A stretch of DNA of 64,000 bases from Psoroptes ovis (Eukaryota > Arthropoda > Arachnida > Sarcoptiformes > Psoroptidae): the NCBI GenBank assembly GCA_002943765.1, contig PQWQ01000024.1, forward strand, positions 622,501 through 686,500, in the 5' to 3' direction. The notes under the pieces were generated by a model that had not been told where the DNA came from, did not search any database, and worked only from the letters and a program-made list of their open reading frames with translations. The translations under genes were made by a program, and so were the position numbers. Of the stretch, positions 24,512-35,849 are shown in pieces (the first letter of the stretch is position 1; each line of letters opens with the position of its first letter).

Positions 24512-25853
24512 TATATCATATCATTGATCGGGAGAAATATTGTAATTTATCGTAGAAAACCATAAGAAAATCAGCTAAATGGATCAAGAATATCCATAAT
24601 CAAAGGTCTTAAAAGTTAAAATGGTCAATAATCGATTCAATGATTCAATAGCTTTGAATATTCATTGTTTATGATGATCATAATTATCATTCTTATAAGG
24701 TTATTGATCAAATATCTTGAAGGTTAATGATGATCATATATCTTGAGGGTTGTGTTTGCTGAAGCACAAGCAAAGAATAAGAGAGATGTTGATGGGTGGA
24801 CAACAACAAACTTTGTAATATGAAAACAAGGAGGATATGAATAGATACACACAGAAATAGATAACAAAAGAATAACCCCTAGGGTATAATCAAAATAATC
24901 AAAGATGCATCCAGTGCTCAGTGTTCAGTGTTCAATGTTGCACACACACACACAGATTCTTGCTGCTCTAGTTTTCGACCATTTTTACGGATTTAAATCG
25001 CTCGGTGTTCATCATCATCGATTAATTCCAACCCCCCGGTGGTTGGTTGTTATTTACTGTATGATTTCTACGTGATTAACTACGTGTTTGTTTGCCCCTC
25101 AGGAAAATAAATGATTCAATAATTCAACTCAGTACGTGTTACACATGGAAAACAATCGACCAAAACAAAGAGAGATTCATGAATCCGTGATTGGCGGTGG
25201 TTGGGTATGGTGGTGGTGGTACTGGCGGCCGTGGCGGTGCTGGTCGTGGCCATGGCCGTGTGGCAGTAGCATTCAGTTCTGGGGTTGTTTATCAGTGTGT
25301 TCCTTGCAAGCTTTACTCGCAAAATTAAGCAGATCGGCTCAGAAATGCATGCCACTAGATCAGCATTCACACGAGCAGCACAAAGGTCCTCTCCTCTTCG
25401 CGAACCAAGGACCTTTTACAAAACCACGGACGAATGAAACCTCGAAGATACGCGCATGCGCATCAATGACATTGGAACACGAGTTCGAATCGAGCATCCG
25501 ACAACCTTCGATGATGATGACACTATTCGATGCTTACTCGTGGCCTTCAAAGGTCATAGTTTACACACGAACACATCACCAAATTACATGTTGCTGATGC
25601 TGCTACGAATAAGATAAAATGACCTTAATTTCCATGAGGATAAGGTCCTATATAATTGAATTGATTGAATTCTCCGCTGTCAGCATGCGTAAAAGCTGGC
25701 TGAACATATTTCTGGTTTTGTGAATCTGTGAATCCCCTCTTAAAAAACCTTGGGATCCTTGTTTGTTTGCTCAGAGGATCTTTGCCTTTGATGTGAACAC
25801 AGGGCGGTGGCTGATTAATTCAGTTAAAAAAAATAAAAAAAATTTCCAACCTT
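24512..25853. promoter_or_regulatory. PRDM10 upstream region, locally GC-rich
   Basis: No coding gene is supported. The interval 25190-25560 is much richer in G+C and CpG than the rest of the window and contains CGCGCATGCGCA at 25451-25462, a match to the palindromic NRF-1/ewg site. Its long frames on both strands are simple by-products of GGT/GGC repeats. It probably contains the PRDM10 promoter and 5' UTR. Confidence 0.4.
25825..25844 (-). terminator. Pol III T-run terminator of tRNA-Asn
   Basis: Immediately downstream of the tRNA on its own strand are two runs of T (8 and 7 T separated by one A), the usual RNA polymerase III stop signal. Confidence 0.75.
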
Positions 25854-25870
25854 CGCGACCAGGTGGGCTC

Positions 25871-25907
<37 letters not shown>

Positions 25908-25927
25908 GCCGATTGCGCCACGGTCGC
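25854..25927 (-). tRNA. tRNA-Asn (anticodon GTT)
   Basis: This is a 74-nt cloverleaf. The acceptor stem pairs GCGACCG with TGGTCGC (one G-T pair), with G as discriminator base. The D arm is GCGCAATCGGCTAGCGC. The anticodon stem TTCGG/CCGAA encloses loop CTGTTAA with GTT at 25891-25893. The T arm is GGTGGTTCGAGCCCACC. The body between the acceptor arms matches animal tRNA-Asn almost base for base. There is no intron. The internal A and B boxes (TGGCGCAATCGG, GGTTCGAGCC) are intact, so the gene looks functional. Confidence 0.96.
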
Positions 25928-26374
25928 CATTTGATGTGATAATCAATGAGGGTTTTGGCTTGTAAATTCCCGAAATTTCATGGTCAACAATAATCGAGGA
26001 TTAATTTCCGTTTCGAAATTCCCGAGAATAATTCGGGAAAATTCCGAAAATTTTAATTTTTCGAAATTTCAAAATTTCGAATTTTAAAAAAATTTGACAG
26101 AAATCTTTCTGGAAAACAAAAACAAACGAAAAAATTCGAATTCAAAGAAAGTTCCCCGGGAAGAGAACAAAACAAGTGGCGCATGATCAGCTGATTCTTG
26201 TGTTATTGAAGATTATTGTCAAATCATTGTGATTCGAGTGAAACTTTCTGAATAAAATCGATTTAAATTATCTCAAACAAATTAAATTTAATTCAATTCA
26301 ATTAAATCAAATTTAATTCAATTCAACTGAATTCAATTCAAATCAACTGAATTCAATCAAATTTAACAAAACTA
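25928..26374. promoter_or_regulatory. Upstream region of the PSMD10-like gene
   Basis: No gene. The interval is AT-rich with several AATTT/AAATT inverted stretches at 26030-26090, and CAATTCAATT-type runs at 26280-26370 directly before the ATG. It should contain the promoter and 5' UTR of the ankyrin gene. Confidence 0.4.
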
Positions 26375-26986
26375 ATGGAACAACAACCCGATAATGATGA
26401 TCGTCAACCATTACATCGTGCATGTTCAAATGGTCAACTGATGTTAGTACGTAAACTAATTCAAGATGGTGCCGAAATTGATTGCCGTGATGAAATGGAA
26501 TGGACACCATTGATTATTGCTGCGTCAGCTGGTCATTTTGAAATTGTACGATACCTCGTTGAAAAAGGTGCCGATGTTAATGCTCAAACTCGAAATAAAC
26601 AAACACCACTGCATTATTGTTCATCCAAAGGTTGGCTTGACATTTGCCGATATTTAGTCGATTCTGGTGCCGATATTAATGCCCGGGATCATCTCCAACA
26701 GACCCCACTACACCGATGTTGTTCACGTGGCCATGTTGACCTGGTCAAATACCTGTTATCATTGAAAAATATTCAGCTAAACGTTTCGGATGTTGTCGGT
26801 AATACCCCGCTGCATCTGGCATGTGAAGAACAAAATGAATCAATCATTAAATTGTTGCTACAATCAGGTGCTAATAATGATTTGTTGAATAAAGATAAAC
26901 ACCGACCAACTGATCTATGTATTGATCAACTATTTCGTCGTTCAATATTGAATTTTATTAATAATAATAATAATAAATCGAATTAA
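26375..26986 (+). CDS. PSMD10: PSMD10/gankyrin-like ankyrin-repeat protein
   Basis: This is an intronless 203-residue protein made almost wholly of ankyrin repeats. Gankyrin/PSMD10 is an assembly chaperone for the Rpt3 ATPase of the 26S proteasome base. Six repeat units can be seen, with TPL starts at WTPLIIAASAGH, QTPLHYCSSKG, QTPLHRCCSRGH and NTPLHLACEEQN, and inter-repeat turns GADVNAQ and GADINARDH. The last two central repeats (CCSRGHVDLVKYLL, VVGNTPLHLAC) follow gankyrin, as does the length (226 in human). The C-terminus ends in Asn repeats. Ankyrin proteins are easily confused, so the symbol is a best fit. Confidence 0.72.
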   Translation: MEQQPDNDDRQPLHRACSNGQLMLVRKLIQDGAEIDCRDEMEWTPLIIAASAGHFEIVRYLVEKGADVNAQTRNKQTPLHYCSSKGWLDICRYLVDSGADINARDHLQQTPLHRCCSRGHVDLVKYLLSLKNIQLNVSDVVGNTPLHLACEEQNESIIKLLLQSGANNDLLNKDKHRPTDLCIDQLFRRSILNFINNNNNKSN

Positions 26987-27357
26987 TATTGATCATAATT
27001 ATTGAATTGAATTGAATTGAAATGAATGTCTTAAATAATGAATCCCTGGCTCCCCAAATTTGCATAATAATTGATTGAATCTATTATTGATTTCTGCTGA
27101 TTATCCTTGAATGGATTCATTCAATTAATTATTTGGATTGGATTGGATTCGATTAATTGAAATGATTGATTGGATTTGATTGAATCGAATCATTGATCGA
27201 TTGGATTCGATTGCATTGGGTTCGATTGGATTGGATTTGATTAATTGAATTGATTGATTGGGTTGGTTTGAATCATTTGAATTGATTGATTAGATCGGAT
27301 TTGATTAATTGAATTGATTGGATTGAATCATCAATTGATCGTTTGATTGATTGATTC

Positions 27358-27430
27358 GATGATCATTAATCGTTGATTGATTGAATTGAATTCATTCAAT
27401 TAATCAATCAATCAACGATTAATCATCATC
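27358..27430. repeat. Long palindrome, about 70 bp
   Basis: ATTAATCGTTGATTGATTGA is followed after a short spacer by its near-perfect complement TCAATCAATCAACGATTAAT, and the outer GATGAT/ATCATC flanks also pair. It follows 230 bp of GATTG-rich degenerate repeats and could have grown from them. Confidence 0.7.
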
Positions 27431-28792
27431 ATCAATGATTGTCTTTCATTAAAAATGGGAAATTTATTCTCACCAATCAATCGATTGAATGGATGTGTTC
27501 AGTCAATCAATGTTAACTTGGTTATTTGCTACTACTTCTTCTCTGGCTACTGATACTTGTCAGAAAAGATCATTTCTGACGGATGATTACAATCAATCAA
27601 TCAAAGAGAAATCATGTCTTCGAAATCCTGAAAATGACAAAATGTTCGAAAGTGTTGTCAACTCAGTTGATTCAGTTGTCCATTGATTCATCAAATCAAT
27701 CAAATTTTGACAAATTTTGGTCATTTCCAGCTGATTTTAAATCGTGAAAATCCTTCCTATTTCTACCTTCATCGTCCAAAATCAAAATTTCCGAATCAAT
27801 TCTTTCGTACACATCATCATGTGAAATCATCAATTCTCTGAACATCATTCGAGCATCATCATCATTTGCCGAGGCATCTGGCATTCAATATATTCAACTA
27901 TCGATTCAAATGAATATCGATATATATCATCCTCAGAATTCTGCCAGAATGTCAGATTTCCGAATATCGGGAAATGTCAAATCACCAAATAATTTTGATT
28001 GAAATATATCATTCATTCAATTCAATTCATTCATCTCTCCGATTCGATTGTTCGGGAAATTCTAGTGTCAAATATACGTGTATGTGTGTCTGCTTCGTTC
28101 AAATTCTGCCCTTTTTCCAAATACATGGAGATGCATTGTTTCCAAATAGACACTTAGTATTCTTTCCCGAACATAATTCAAAGCATCATTTGTTTATTCT
28201 TCTTCTACGAATTCTTCAATGATCAATGATGATGAATTGGAATCAGTGAAATTCTCTGTGCATGTGTTTTGTACATATTTCGATCTGTGTGAGAATTTTG
28301 ACAGATTCTGCGGTCAAATTTGGCTGTCAATCGGATCATATTTCCCTGTCAGCTCGAAGAAGAACGAATAAAACAATCAAAATTCCATGATTTCGAATTG
28401 ATTAGATTTGATTTGACCCCTCTTCTTTTGGTCCCTTTCATAAATCATTCAAATCATCTTGGAAGACGTCAATTTATTAAATCATTTATCATCAATTATG
28501 ACCGATGATGACCATTGATGGTCAAGAACAAGAACTGGATCAAAATTTCAAAGATTTCGAATGTAAACAATGCCCAAGTAAATTCGATCCACGAATTTGG
28601 GATCCACGAATTCAAATTATTCGATGACAATTCAAGATCAGAATCAGAATTAATTCATTCAAAAACAAACAAATACAAACAAACAAATCAAATCGAATTC
28701 ATTCAAATCATCTATGAATCTATGAATCTATGAATTATCAATTTAATGAATTTCACATTCAAAGCAAAGTAAATAGCTTTGCTTTGAATGTC

Positions 28793-28819
28793 TGTGTGTG
28801 TGTGTTTGTGTGTGTGTGT
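28793..28819. repeat. TG microsatellite
   Basis: A run of TG dinucleotides interrupted once by TT. Confidence 0.9.
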
Positions 28820-28957
28820 ACAGAATATCAAATGTACATTCATTTGTCTAACAATCCATCCATCCATCTGTCTCTATCTGTCTGATACTTATGCATCCAT
28901 CTAACATATATCGGTTGTGTATATGAAAGGCTATTTTTGTATATATTATTCAAAATA

Positions 28958-29038
28958 TTAGGTTGTCCGAAAAGTTCATTCGGCTTAATTGAATAGATAT
29001 GCTCATGAAAATCGGCTAAAACTTTTCGGACAACCTAA
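28958..29038 (+). mobile_element. mariner-type MITE, subfamily B
   Basis: TTAGGTTGTCC...GGACAACCTAA with GTTCATTCGGCTTAAT on the left arm. Confidence 0.88.
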
Positions 29039-29087
29039 TATTTCAGTCAATCGGCTTAACAGTTCGAATATTTGCTCAAAAATCATC

Positions 29088-29215
29088 ATCAAAGCTGTCA
29101 TTTTTTCTCAATCACACGCATCAAATGCCCGTGTCAGACACGGGCTAAGCAGTTTACATGCAAATCATTCTGAACGTCAAAATCACGTTGCCGACCGTTA
29201 ACAGGCCGTCCAATG
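29088..29215 (+). repeat. GC-hairpin repeat, copy 3
   Basis: AGCTGTCATTTTTTCTC, then the hairpin GCCCGTGTCAGACACGGGC, TAAGCAGTTTACATGCAAA and CTGAACGTCAAAATCACG. The hairpin loop bases differ from copy 2 but the stem is kept by paired changes. Confidence 0.6.
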
Positions 29216-29229
29216 TTTTAATTCAATGT

Positions 29230-29310
29230 AAGAGGTTGTCCGAAAAGTTCTGGCCGATTTTCATGAACAACTCTATTGATTAAGCAAGATGAACTTTTCG
29301 GACAACCGAA
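29230..29310 (-). mobile_element. mariner-type MITE, subfamily B
   Basis: AAGAGGTTGTCC...GGACAACCGAA, inverted B interior. Separated from the previous B copy by one GC-hairpin repeat. Confidence 0.82.
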
Positions 29311-29740
29311 TAATATCATCATTAGTCAAAAGTTCGCGCAGAATCCAAAATATCAAAACCAAAAACCATCATTATTCAATCAAACATTGACATCATCATC
29401 ATCGACATCGACATCAAACGAACATCTTTATTCGAATCAATCCACACATACATAGACAACCGATATACTGACATATACACTGACACATAAACACGAGCAA
29501 AGGCATCCATCCATCCATCTGAAACATCCAATTCGATTCGAGCATCTTCAATCATTTCGGGTGACAGCCGATTTGGCCACATCGAGACACGGCCGATTCG
29601 TAGTCGATTCGGCCATCCATCCATCTGCATTCATCCAACTGTCTAACTGTCGAACATCATCGATCGAAATCACTCATGGAAATATATAGATGTTCGTGGG
29701 TACCAACAAAGGCCATAGTTTTGTCCAAAAAAAATAAATA

Positions 29741-29821
29741 TTAGGTTGTCCCATAAGTTCTTGCCGTTTTTTTAGATTATTTTTGCATTCTAAAAACGGC
29801 AAGAACTTATGGGACAACCTA
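29741..29821. mobile_element. mariner-type MITE, subfamily A
   Basis: TTAGGTTGTCC...GGACAACCTA with long A-type arms. A second A copy follows 53 bp later. Confidence 0.87.
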
Positions 29822-29873
29822 TAAAAATACCCGAAAAGTACTGATCCACAAAGCTATACATTATTCTTAAATA

Positions 29874-29955
29874 TTAGGTTGTCCCATAAGTTCTTGCCGT
29901 TTTTCAAATGAAAAAAAAATTGAAAAAACGGCAAAAACTTATGGGACAACCCTAA
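29874..29955. mobile_element. mariner-type MITE, subfamily A
   Basis: TTAGGTTGTCC...GGACAACCCTAA, A-type arms with an A-rich spacer. Confidence 0.87.
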
Positions 29956-30200
29956 ATAAATAAATAAACAAACAAATAAATTCATTCGAATACAGATTGA
30001 CATATCCAAAGATTGATGTGGCAGTGGTATCATCATCATTGACAGCACCATCATTGACAGCATTATCATTGACATCTTCATAGACCACATCAACATCAAC
30101 ATCGACAGACATCAGAGCATCAGAACATCACTCAGAGCCATCAATACATCATCATTCGAATCATCATCAGCCGAATCAACATAATCATCATCGATATATC

Positions 30201-30283
30201 GATGCTCCAAAAGGTCCAAATGCCACTGATGCTCCAAAGCTTCAAATACATCAAAGCTCGGATGCTCCAAAAAGGTCCAAATG
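30201..30283. repeat. Short interrupted repeat (GATGCTCCAAA)
   Basis: GATGCTCCAAAAAGGTCCAAATG occurs at 30201 (one A shorter) and 30261, with a partial copy, GATGCTCCAAA, at 30228. Confidence 0.6.
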
Positions 30284-32096
30284 TGTTTCAAATGAATTTT
30301 TTCAATTCAAACATCTCCATTGCTCAATCTATGTACACATCTCTTCATAAATCAAATCAATTACTCATAGAAATGATTTGTTTTGATTTTTGATTTGATT
30401 CGATTAAATTCCAAAATAATTCTTGGTGTTATCATTGTGATTTGGTGAGCTGCATTTTGCATATGCTGCTGCTGTTGTTTGTTTATTTATTTATTTGTGT
30501 TTTAATTTGTGTTTTGATTTATTTCAATTGGCCCAAATATTTAAATAACGAAAACAAAACACCAAAATATCAAAGCAAATCAAAGATTCGATTCATTTTC
30601 AACTCATTTCAAGGGCCAAGACCTTAAGAATATTCACCAACAATAATCGCAATAAGGTAAGTGATGGTGGCCAACATTTGCTCAAGTAAACAAATTTTGC
30701 TGCTCGTAATTATTCAAAGAATTTCGGCCAGAATTCATTGAAAATTTTAAAATTTCAATATTTATTCATCAGAAATATTCTTTGAATTGAATAATTCTTG
30801 ACTTTCAGTAAATATTTCAAATTTTTGAATTAATTTCAATGATTTAATTCAATTCAATGATTCATTTAATGTTTACATCAGCATGTTTATCATTTACAAT
30901 TCGTGTTTATCATTTCGAAAAATTCATAAATCCATTTCGAAATTCGAAAACAAGATGTGCATATCAGATTTATTGTTTACCTTATATTCAATGATTCGTA
31001 TGATGTGAATTATTCGCACTATTTGTTTTTGAATGATTTAAATTTCTACGAGTTTTGAAATTTAAATTCATGAAAAATAATCCATAGAATATTTATGAAG
31101 ATTCCGAATATTCTTTGATTTTATTCACAGAATCTGAAGATTTTTCTTGAAATTCTGACTTGAATTCTGAATACGTAGCCATGTTCTGGCCAGACATTTG
31201 TTTATTCGTGGCCATATTTGACCATTCGGCCAAATATGAATTACCAGATGGCTTTTGGAGTTTTGAAATTTTTCTAAAAATTCTGCAAATCAGCGAGAAC
31301 ATGTCTCGAATGTTTGATGATCAGCCAGGCAGACATGGCCTCTGATCTCATCATACTGCTATAGCTCTGTAATCAGCTGTAATTGTCTTGTTGACCATCT
31401 TCGTGGGGCCCGTAAAGTCTTCTGGTCCATCTGAAATTCGTTGATTAATCGTTTAATTAGTCATAAAAACCATAAGGTCCACAAGCGTGTGTGTTATCAA
31501 CTGGTCTTCAAATTGACCCCCTTAAATCCTCGAATGACTCCAAAGTTGACAATTGAAATCTTGTCTAATTAAATCGTTAATTTCAACGAAAATTTTCAAT
31601 TTTCGAAAAATTGATGACCCTTGGGCAATGATCATCGATCCATAATGATCCGATGTACTATTATCTCGCGTTATGTTATAATCAAAACAAAATCAATAAA
31701 TATTTGAATGTTTCCTTTCTATTTATGAGCAAAATTAGAGACCATTTTTAAAATTTGATATTTTCACAAATAAATTTAATTGAATTTAATTAAATTAAAT
31801 TAAATTTAATTCAATTCGATCGAATTAGGATATGTTTATCGAATCTAAGACATTATCTCTTCATATAACGACTTGGATGCTTACCATCGTTAATGGTTAC
31901 CATTGGTCGTTATCATTTTGATGGCCAAGTAGACATATCTCCAAAATGGTCCCCAGTCCAATAATGCTTTGGTGCAGTCAAAATAAAATTTGTCCTAAGG
32001 GTCCATTTTTGTTTTATTATTATCATCATCGAGTTGTTCAAGATAACCAGTCTTAGGACCTTATTTAAGGGAAATCTTTAATTGAATTTGTAAATA

Positions 32097-32176
32097 TTAG
32101 GTTGTCCCATAAGTTCTTGCCGATTTTCTAATGATTCCCTACGATATAATCGGCCAAAACTTTTCGGACAACCTAA
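32097..32176 (+). mobile_element. mariner-type MITE, subfamily C
   Basis: TTAGGTTGTCC...GGACAACCTAA. C-type interior; the two arms differ (CATAAG left, CTTTTCGG right). Confidence 0.87.
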
Positions 32177-33654
32177 TATTATGATTATAGAATCACATGC
32201 GCACATTGGCTCATTGATAATTTTTCAAATCTTACCAATAACCTTTTACCAATTTGGTTTTTAGTTTTTTTGTTTGTTCACTTAAGGACCAAACCTTTGA
32301 AACAAACACATACATAAATTCAAATATATGTGTTTTTGAGAACCCGAATTGAACCGCCCTGAAGCTTTAGGCCTGTGTTTGAAATTGGTCGACAATTTTT
32401 CGAAAAATTTCGAAAAATTTCATTCAATTTCAATCCACCAAAGATCACCAAAGATCATCACTGAATCAATTTCGAATTGAAATGAATTCGAAATTCGAAG
32501 CACAATTCGTCACCAAATACCTTGATTAATTGTCGATTAATTCTCGATTAATCACTGATTAATTATGAATAATCAATTCATTTCAATCAAAACTATAAAC
32601 TCAGAATCAGAATTGACTGATTGACATATGACTCATTGATTGATTGATTAATCATATTTCTCTTCCCAAAAGATCCAATCAAATTGATTTAATTGATTCA
32701 ATTCAAACGTTGCAACATTTCGATGTGTTTACGACTCACCATTCATAACTCAATGACCACCATTCATCATTCATCATTTGTTCATTCATTCATCATTCAT
32801 GATCACTGATCGCCATAAATATCACCAATTATCTATGAGAATTCGGGATCTCTCATTGATAATCATCATCATCAACAGCAACAACGACGACAATTCAAAG
32901 ATACTTGTCAAAATTGTTCAAAAATTGTGACCAGTTTGTTTGAAAGAAAATTAAATTTCTCAGTGAATTTCCAAGCTCAGACAAATTTCATTTTTATTAA
33001 ATTTTGATTTTGATTAAAATCAAATCAAATTAAATTAATCAAAACACATTTTGCCGACATTTTTCATCAGTAAATCAACGATGGTTTATCACCATCATTG
33101 ATCTATGATAGTGAACCGCATTAATACATCTTAAATAGCTTCGAGCATCGCTTAATTATCTCCTTAAGCATCTCTTCTCTCATCCTCTTTAACTTTATTC
33201 ATCAATCAGCCTCTTTGAAGCACCTTTCAACGAACAAATCTTCGGACCTATCAAACGAACAAGCATCGAGCCTGTCTACGAACAAGCATCGGACATATCT
33301 ATGAACATCCAACCTTTCTAAGAGCATCTTGGCTTCTCTTCGAAACCTTTAACCACTTACCATCTTACCATTATCACCACCATCATCATCAGCTGCAGCT
33401 GCTGCAGCAGCAGTGAAATCAAGTTGTTTGTCAAATATTAAATCGTTGAAATCGAATGAAAATCAAATGAAATAATTCATTCGTTTGTGATCATTCAAAT
33501 TGATTAATTCAATTCAATTATCAATTTATCAAATTTATCATATCACATATCATCGCCTGTGAATTACGAACGAATTGAATCATTTTGTTCGTTTTGAACG
33601 ATCAAATCGAATCGTAAAAGGTATTTTCGAATCATTTTTTTAATCGAATTTGAA

Positions 33655-33811
33655 TTAACCCTTAAAACTCGAGCGGTGAGCATCACTCACCATAAGATGT
33701 AATGCAGCAACTCGATAGGCGCCGCTCAGTCACCATTTTACATTAGTGTGAAAAAATTGTCGAGCTGCTGGCTTGCTTGCGCTGTAAATGCCTCGAGTGC
33801 TCGAGGGTTAA
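33655..33811 (+). mobile_element. piggyBac-type miniature element, copy 1
   Basis: A 157-bp element bounded by TTAA on both sides. The ends are TTAACCCTTAAAACTCGAG and CTCGAGGGTTAA, giving CCCT... inverted ends and a TTAA duplication typical of piggyBac. The interior includes GGTGAGCATCACTCACC and AGGCGCCGCTCAGTCACC. There is no coding capacity. Confidence 0.8.
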
Positions 33812-34258
33812 TTAATTTTTAATTAATCCATTTTGAATCCAATTAATGTCTGCCGTATCGTTTAGCTTTGATTGATAAATCGAAATTAATTAATCAAATA
33901 CTTCTGATTAATTAATTAATTAATTAATTAATTAAACAATTATCAATGGTAATTATTAGTCTGACCATTTCCATTCCATTCATTATCAACAAATGGCCAG
34001 TCAAAGTTCTGAAGAAATTTCTTCTTAGATCAAAAGTCTTCCGACAAGTAAATTTTTCCTTGTCGGCATTTGTCATTTATGACTGATTCATGAGATTTTT
34101 ATCGATTGATTGATTCATGTCATAAATGACAAATGACCAGTGACAAATAATGCCGATCAATAGTGACGGCCATTGAAGTCCAACGTGGCCATAGACCCAC
34201 TGACCATTGAATTGAACTGATTCGATCCATGATTTTATTACACTTTGACACCAAAATA

Positions 34259-34338
34259 TTAGGTTGTCCCATAAGTTCTTGTCGTTTTTTGAATAAAAAA
34301 AAATTTAAAAAACGGCAAGAACTTATGGGACAACCTAA
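34259..34338. mobile_element. mariner-type MITE, subfamily A
   Basis: TTAGGTTGTCC...GGACAACCTAA, A-type arms. Confidence 0.88.
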
Positions 34339-34708
34339 TAAATCAAATAAATGGATCAATTCAGGGTTTTGTTGTTTGGGCGGCTCGCTTTGAAGTTTGT
34401 TTCGGCGATGATTGATTGATTGATCAGCAATTTTGATCAGCAAGGTTTACACATGTTTTACAAGGTCCCTACCTTTGTCTTAGTCAGGGTCTTAACATGT
34501 TTTGACCAGCGAGTTTCGAATTGAGTCAATGTTTTGACAATTTTGGTCAATTTCGACAAGTTTTGGTTCTCTTACAGGGTCAGTGATTATTGTCTTTGAT
34601 TGACCAATGAATGATTTGTCCAATGACTAATTCGTTTGTCGCCAAAATTTGTCGAAAATTGAGACACCTTGTCAATAGGTCGTCATGGGTCGGCTAATTG
34701 CTTTATGA

Positions 34709-34790
34709 TCAGGTTGTCCGAAAAGTTCATTCGGCTTAATCAATAGAGTTGTCGCATAAAAATCGGCAAGAACTTTCCGGACAACCCTAA
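34709..34790 (+). mobile_element. mariner-type MITE, subfamily B
   Basis: TCAGGTTGTCC...GGACAACCCTAA, B left arm; the right arm has AATCGGCAAG. Confidence 0.83.
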
Positions 34791-35849
34791 TACATTGATC
34801 CACGACATGGCGACAACAACATTGTTTAACTTGTTTTACCTGATCATTTGTTTGTTGGTTTCGATTGTTTGCTTGATTATTCGTACAGACTTAGATGATT
34901 ATGTGTACCGATTTGACATGAATTTTTGATTGATTTATTCAAATCAGTACAGTACGACAGCCAAAAGCCGAATCTTAAAAGACCGAATTCGGTATTAAAG
35001 CAAAATTCAATCAAGGATTAACCCAAAGATTATCTATTCATTCGTAAATTCTAATCTTGCTGAAACCATGAAGATTATTCACTGTTCAATTGTATCCATT
35101 CATAAGGCAAATACATTTTATACAGTCTCAAATATGTCAAAATACCAACAGAAATAAACAATGTGGCCAACACCTTTGACCCTATGTGAGGATAATGAAA
35201 CAAACAAACATCATAATAATTTGTTTGTTTGTTTCATTTCATTTGTTTATTTCAATATTTGATTACAATATGGCTCGAATATGAATTTATATGGTCCAAA
35301 TTTTGAAACAAAATAAAGAACAAACAAATAAAACAGGATTTCTGTTCGTATTTAATCCAGATTTTAGTCCATTTTTGGGTAGATTTTAATCCATTCAATT
35401 GAATTACAATTGAAAATACATTCATTTGATTACGATGAGTTGCAACCAATTGCTTACAAATACAATTGTTATTTTAAAATGAGATAATACCAATGTGATT
35501 TGCATAGATTTTTTTTTTTTTTTCATTCGAAATATTAGAAATTAATCCTCTGGAAAACATATGTAGATTTGCTCTCGTTAAATCTTCTGAAATGTGTAAA
35601 AAACATGGCCCATTGAATAATTACAACTACATAAATTTGGGCTTGAATATACTATGAGTCCATCGGGTACACACAGAGGCCATAGGCCATAGGCCTCCAG
35701 TGAAAAATGATCCATTCGGCCAAATTCATATTTTCTTAGCTCATTGATTCCCCAATTGGTTCTCTGTGTTTAATTTACTGAGCTAAAATTAATTAATTAC
35801 ACTCGAAATTGAATTAAACCTTTGATTAATTAATAATAATTATAATTAG

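Larger units (their letters stand above)
26987..35849. other. Gene-poor interval between PSMD10-like gene and PKNOX
   Basis: No gene is supported in about 8.9 kb. It contains degenerate GATTG/GATTC-rich sequence at 27120-27360 ending in a palindrome (27358-27430), one GC-hairpin repeat (about 29088-29215), seven mariner-type MITEs (two only 53 bp apart near 29.8 kb), a TTAA-flanked piggyBac-type element (33655-33811) and a TG microsatellite. Two overlapping open frames at 27696-28001 and one at 27489-27686 have no recognised homology. A GT donor after 33619 could belong to a non-coding first exon of PKNOX, but this is only a possibility. Confidence 0.45.

Noticed and set aside
25116..25597. 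Long frames on both strands in the GC-rich interval
   Set aside because: Gly/Trp-rich or Thr/Ala-rich translation of GGT/GGC repeats without domain or splice evidence; a promoter region is more likely.
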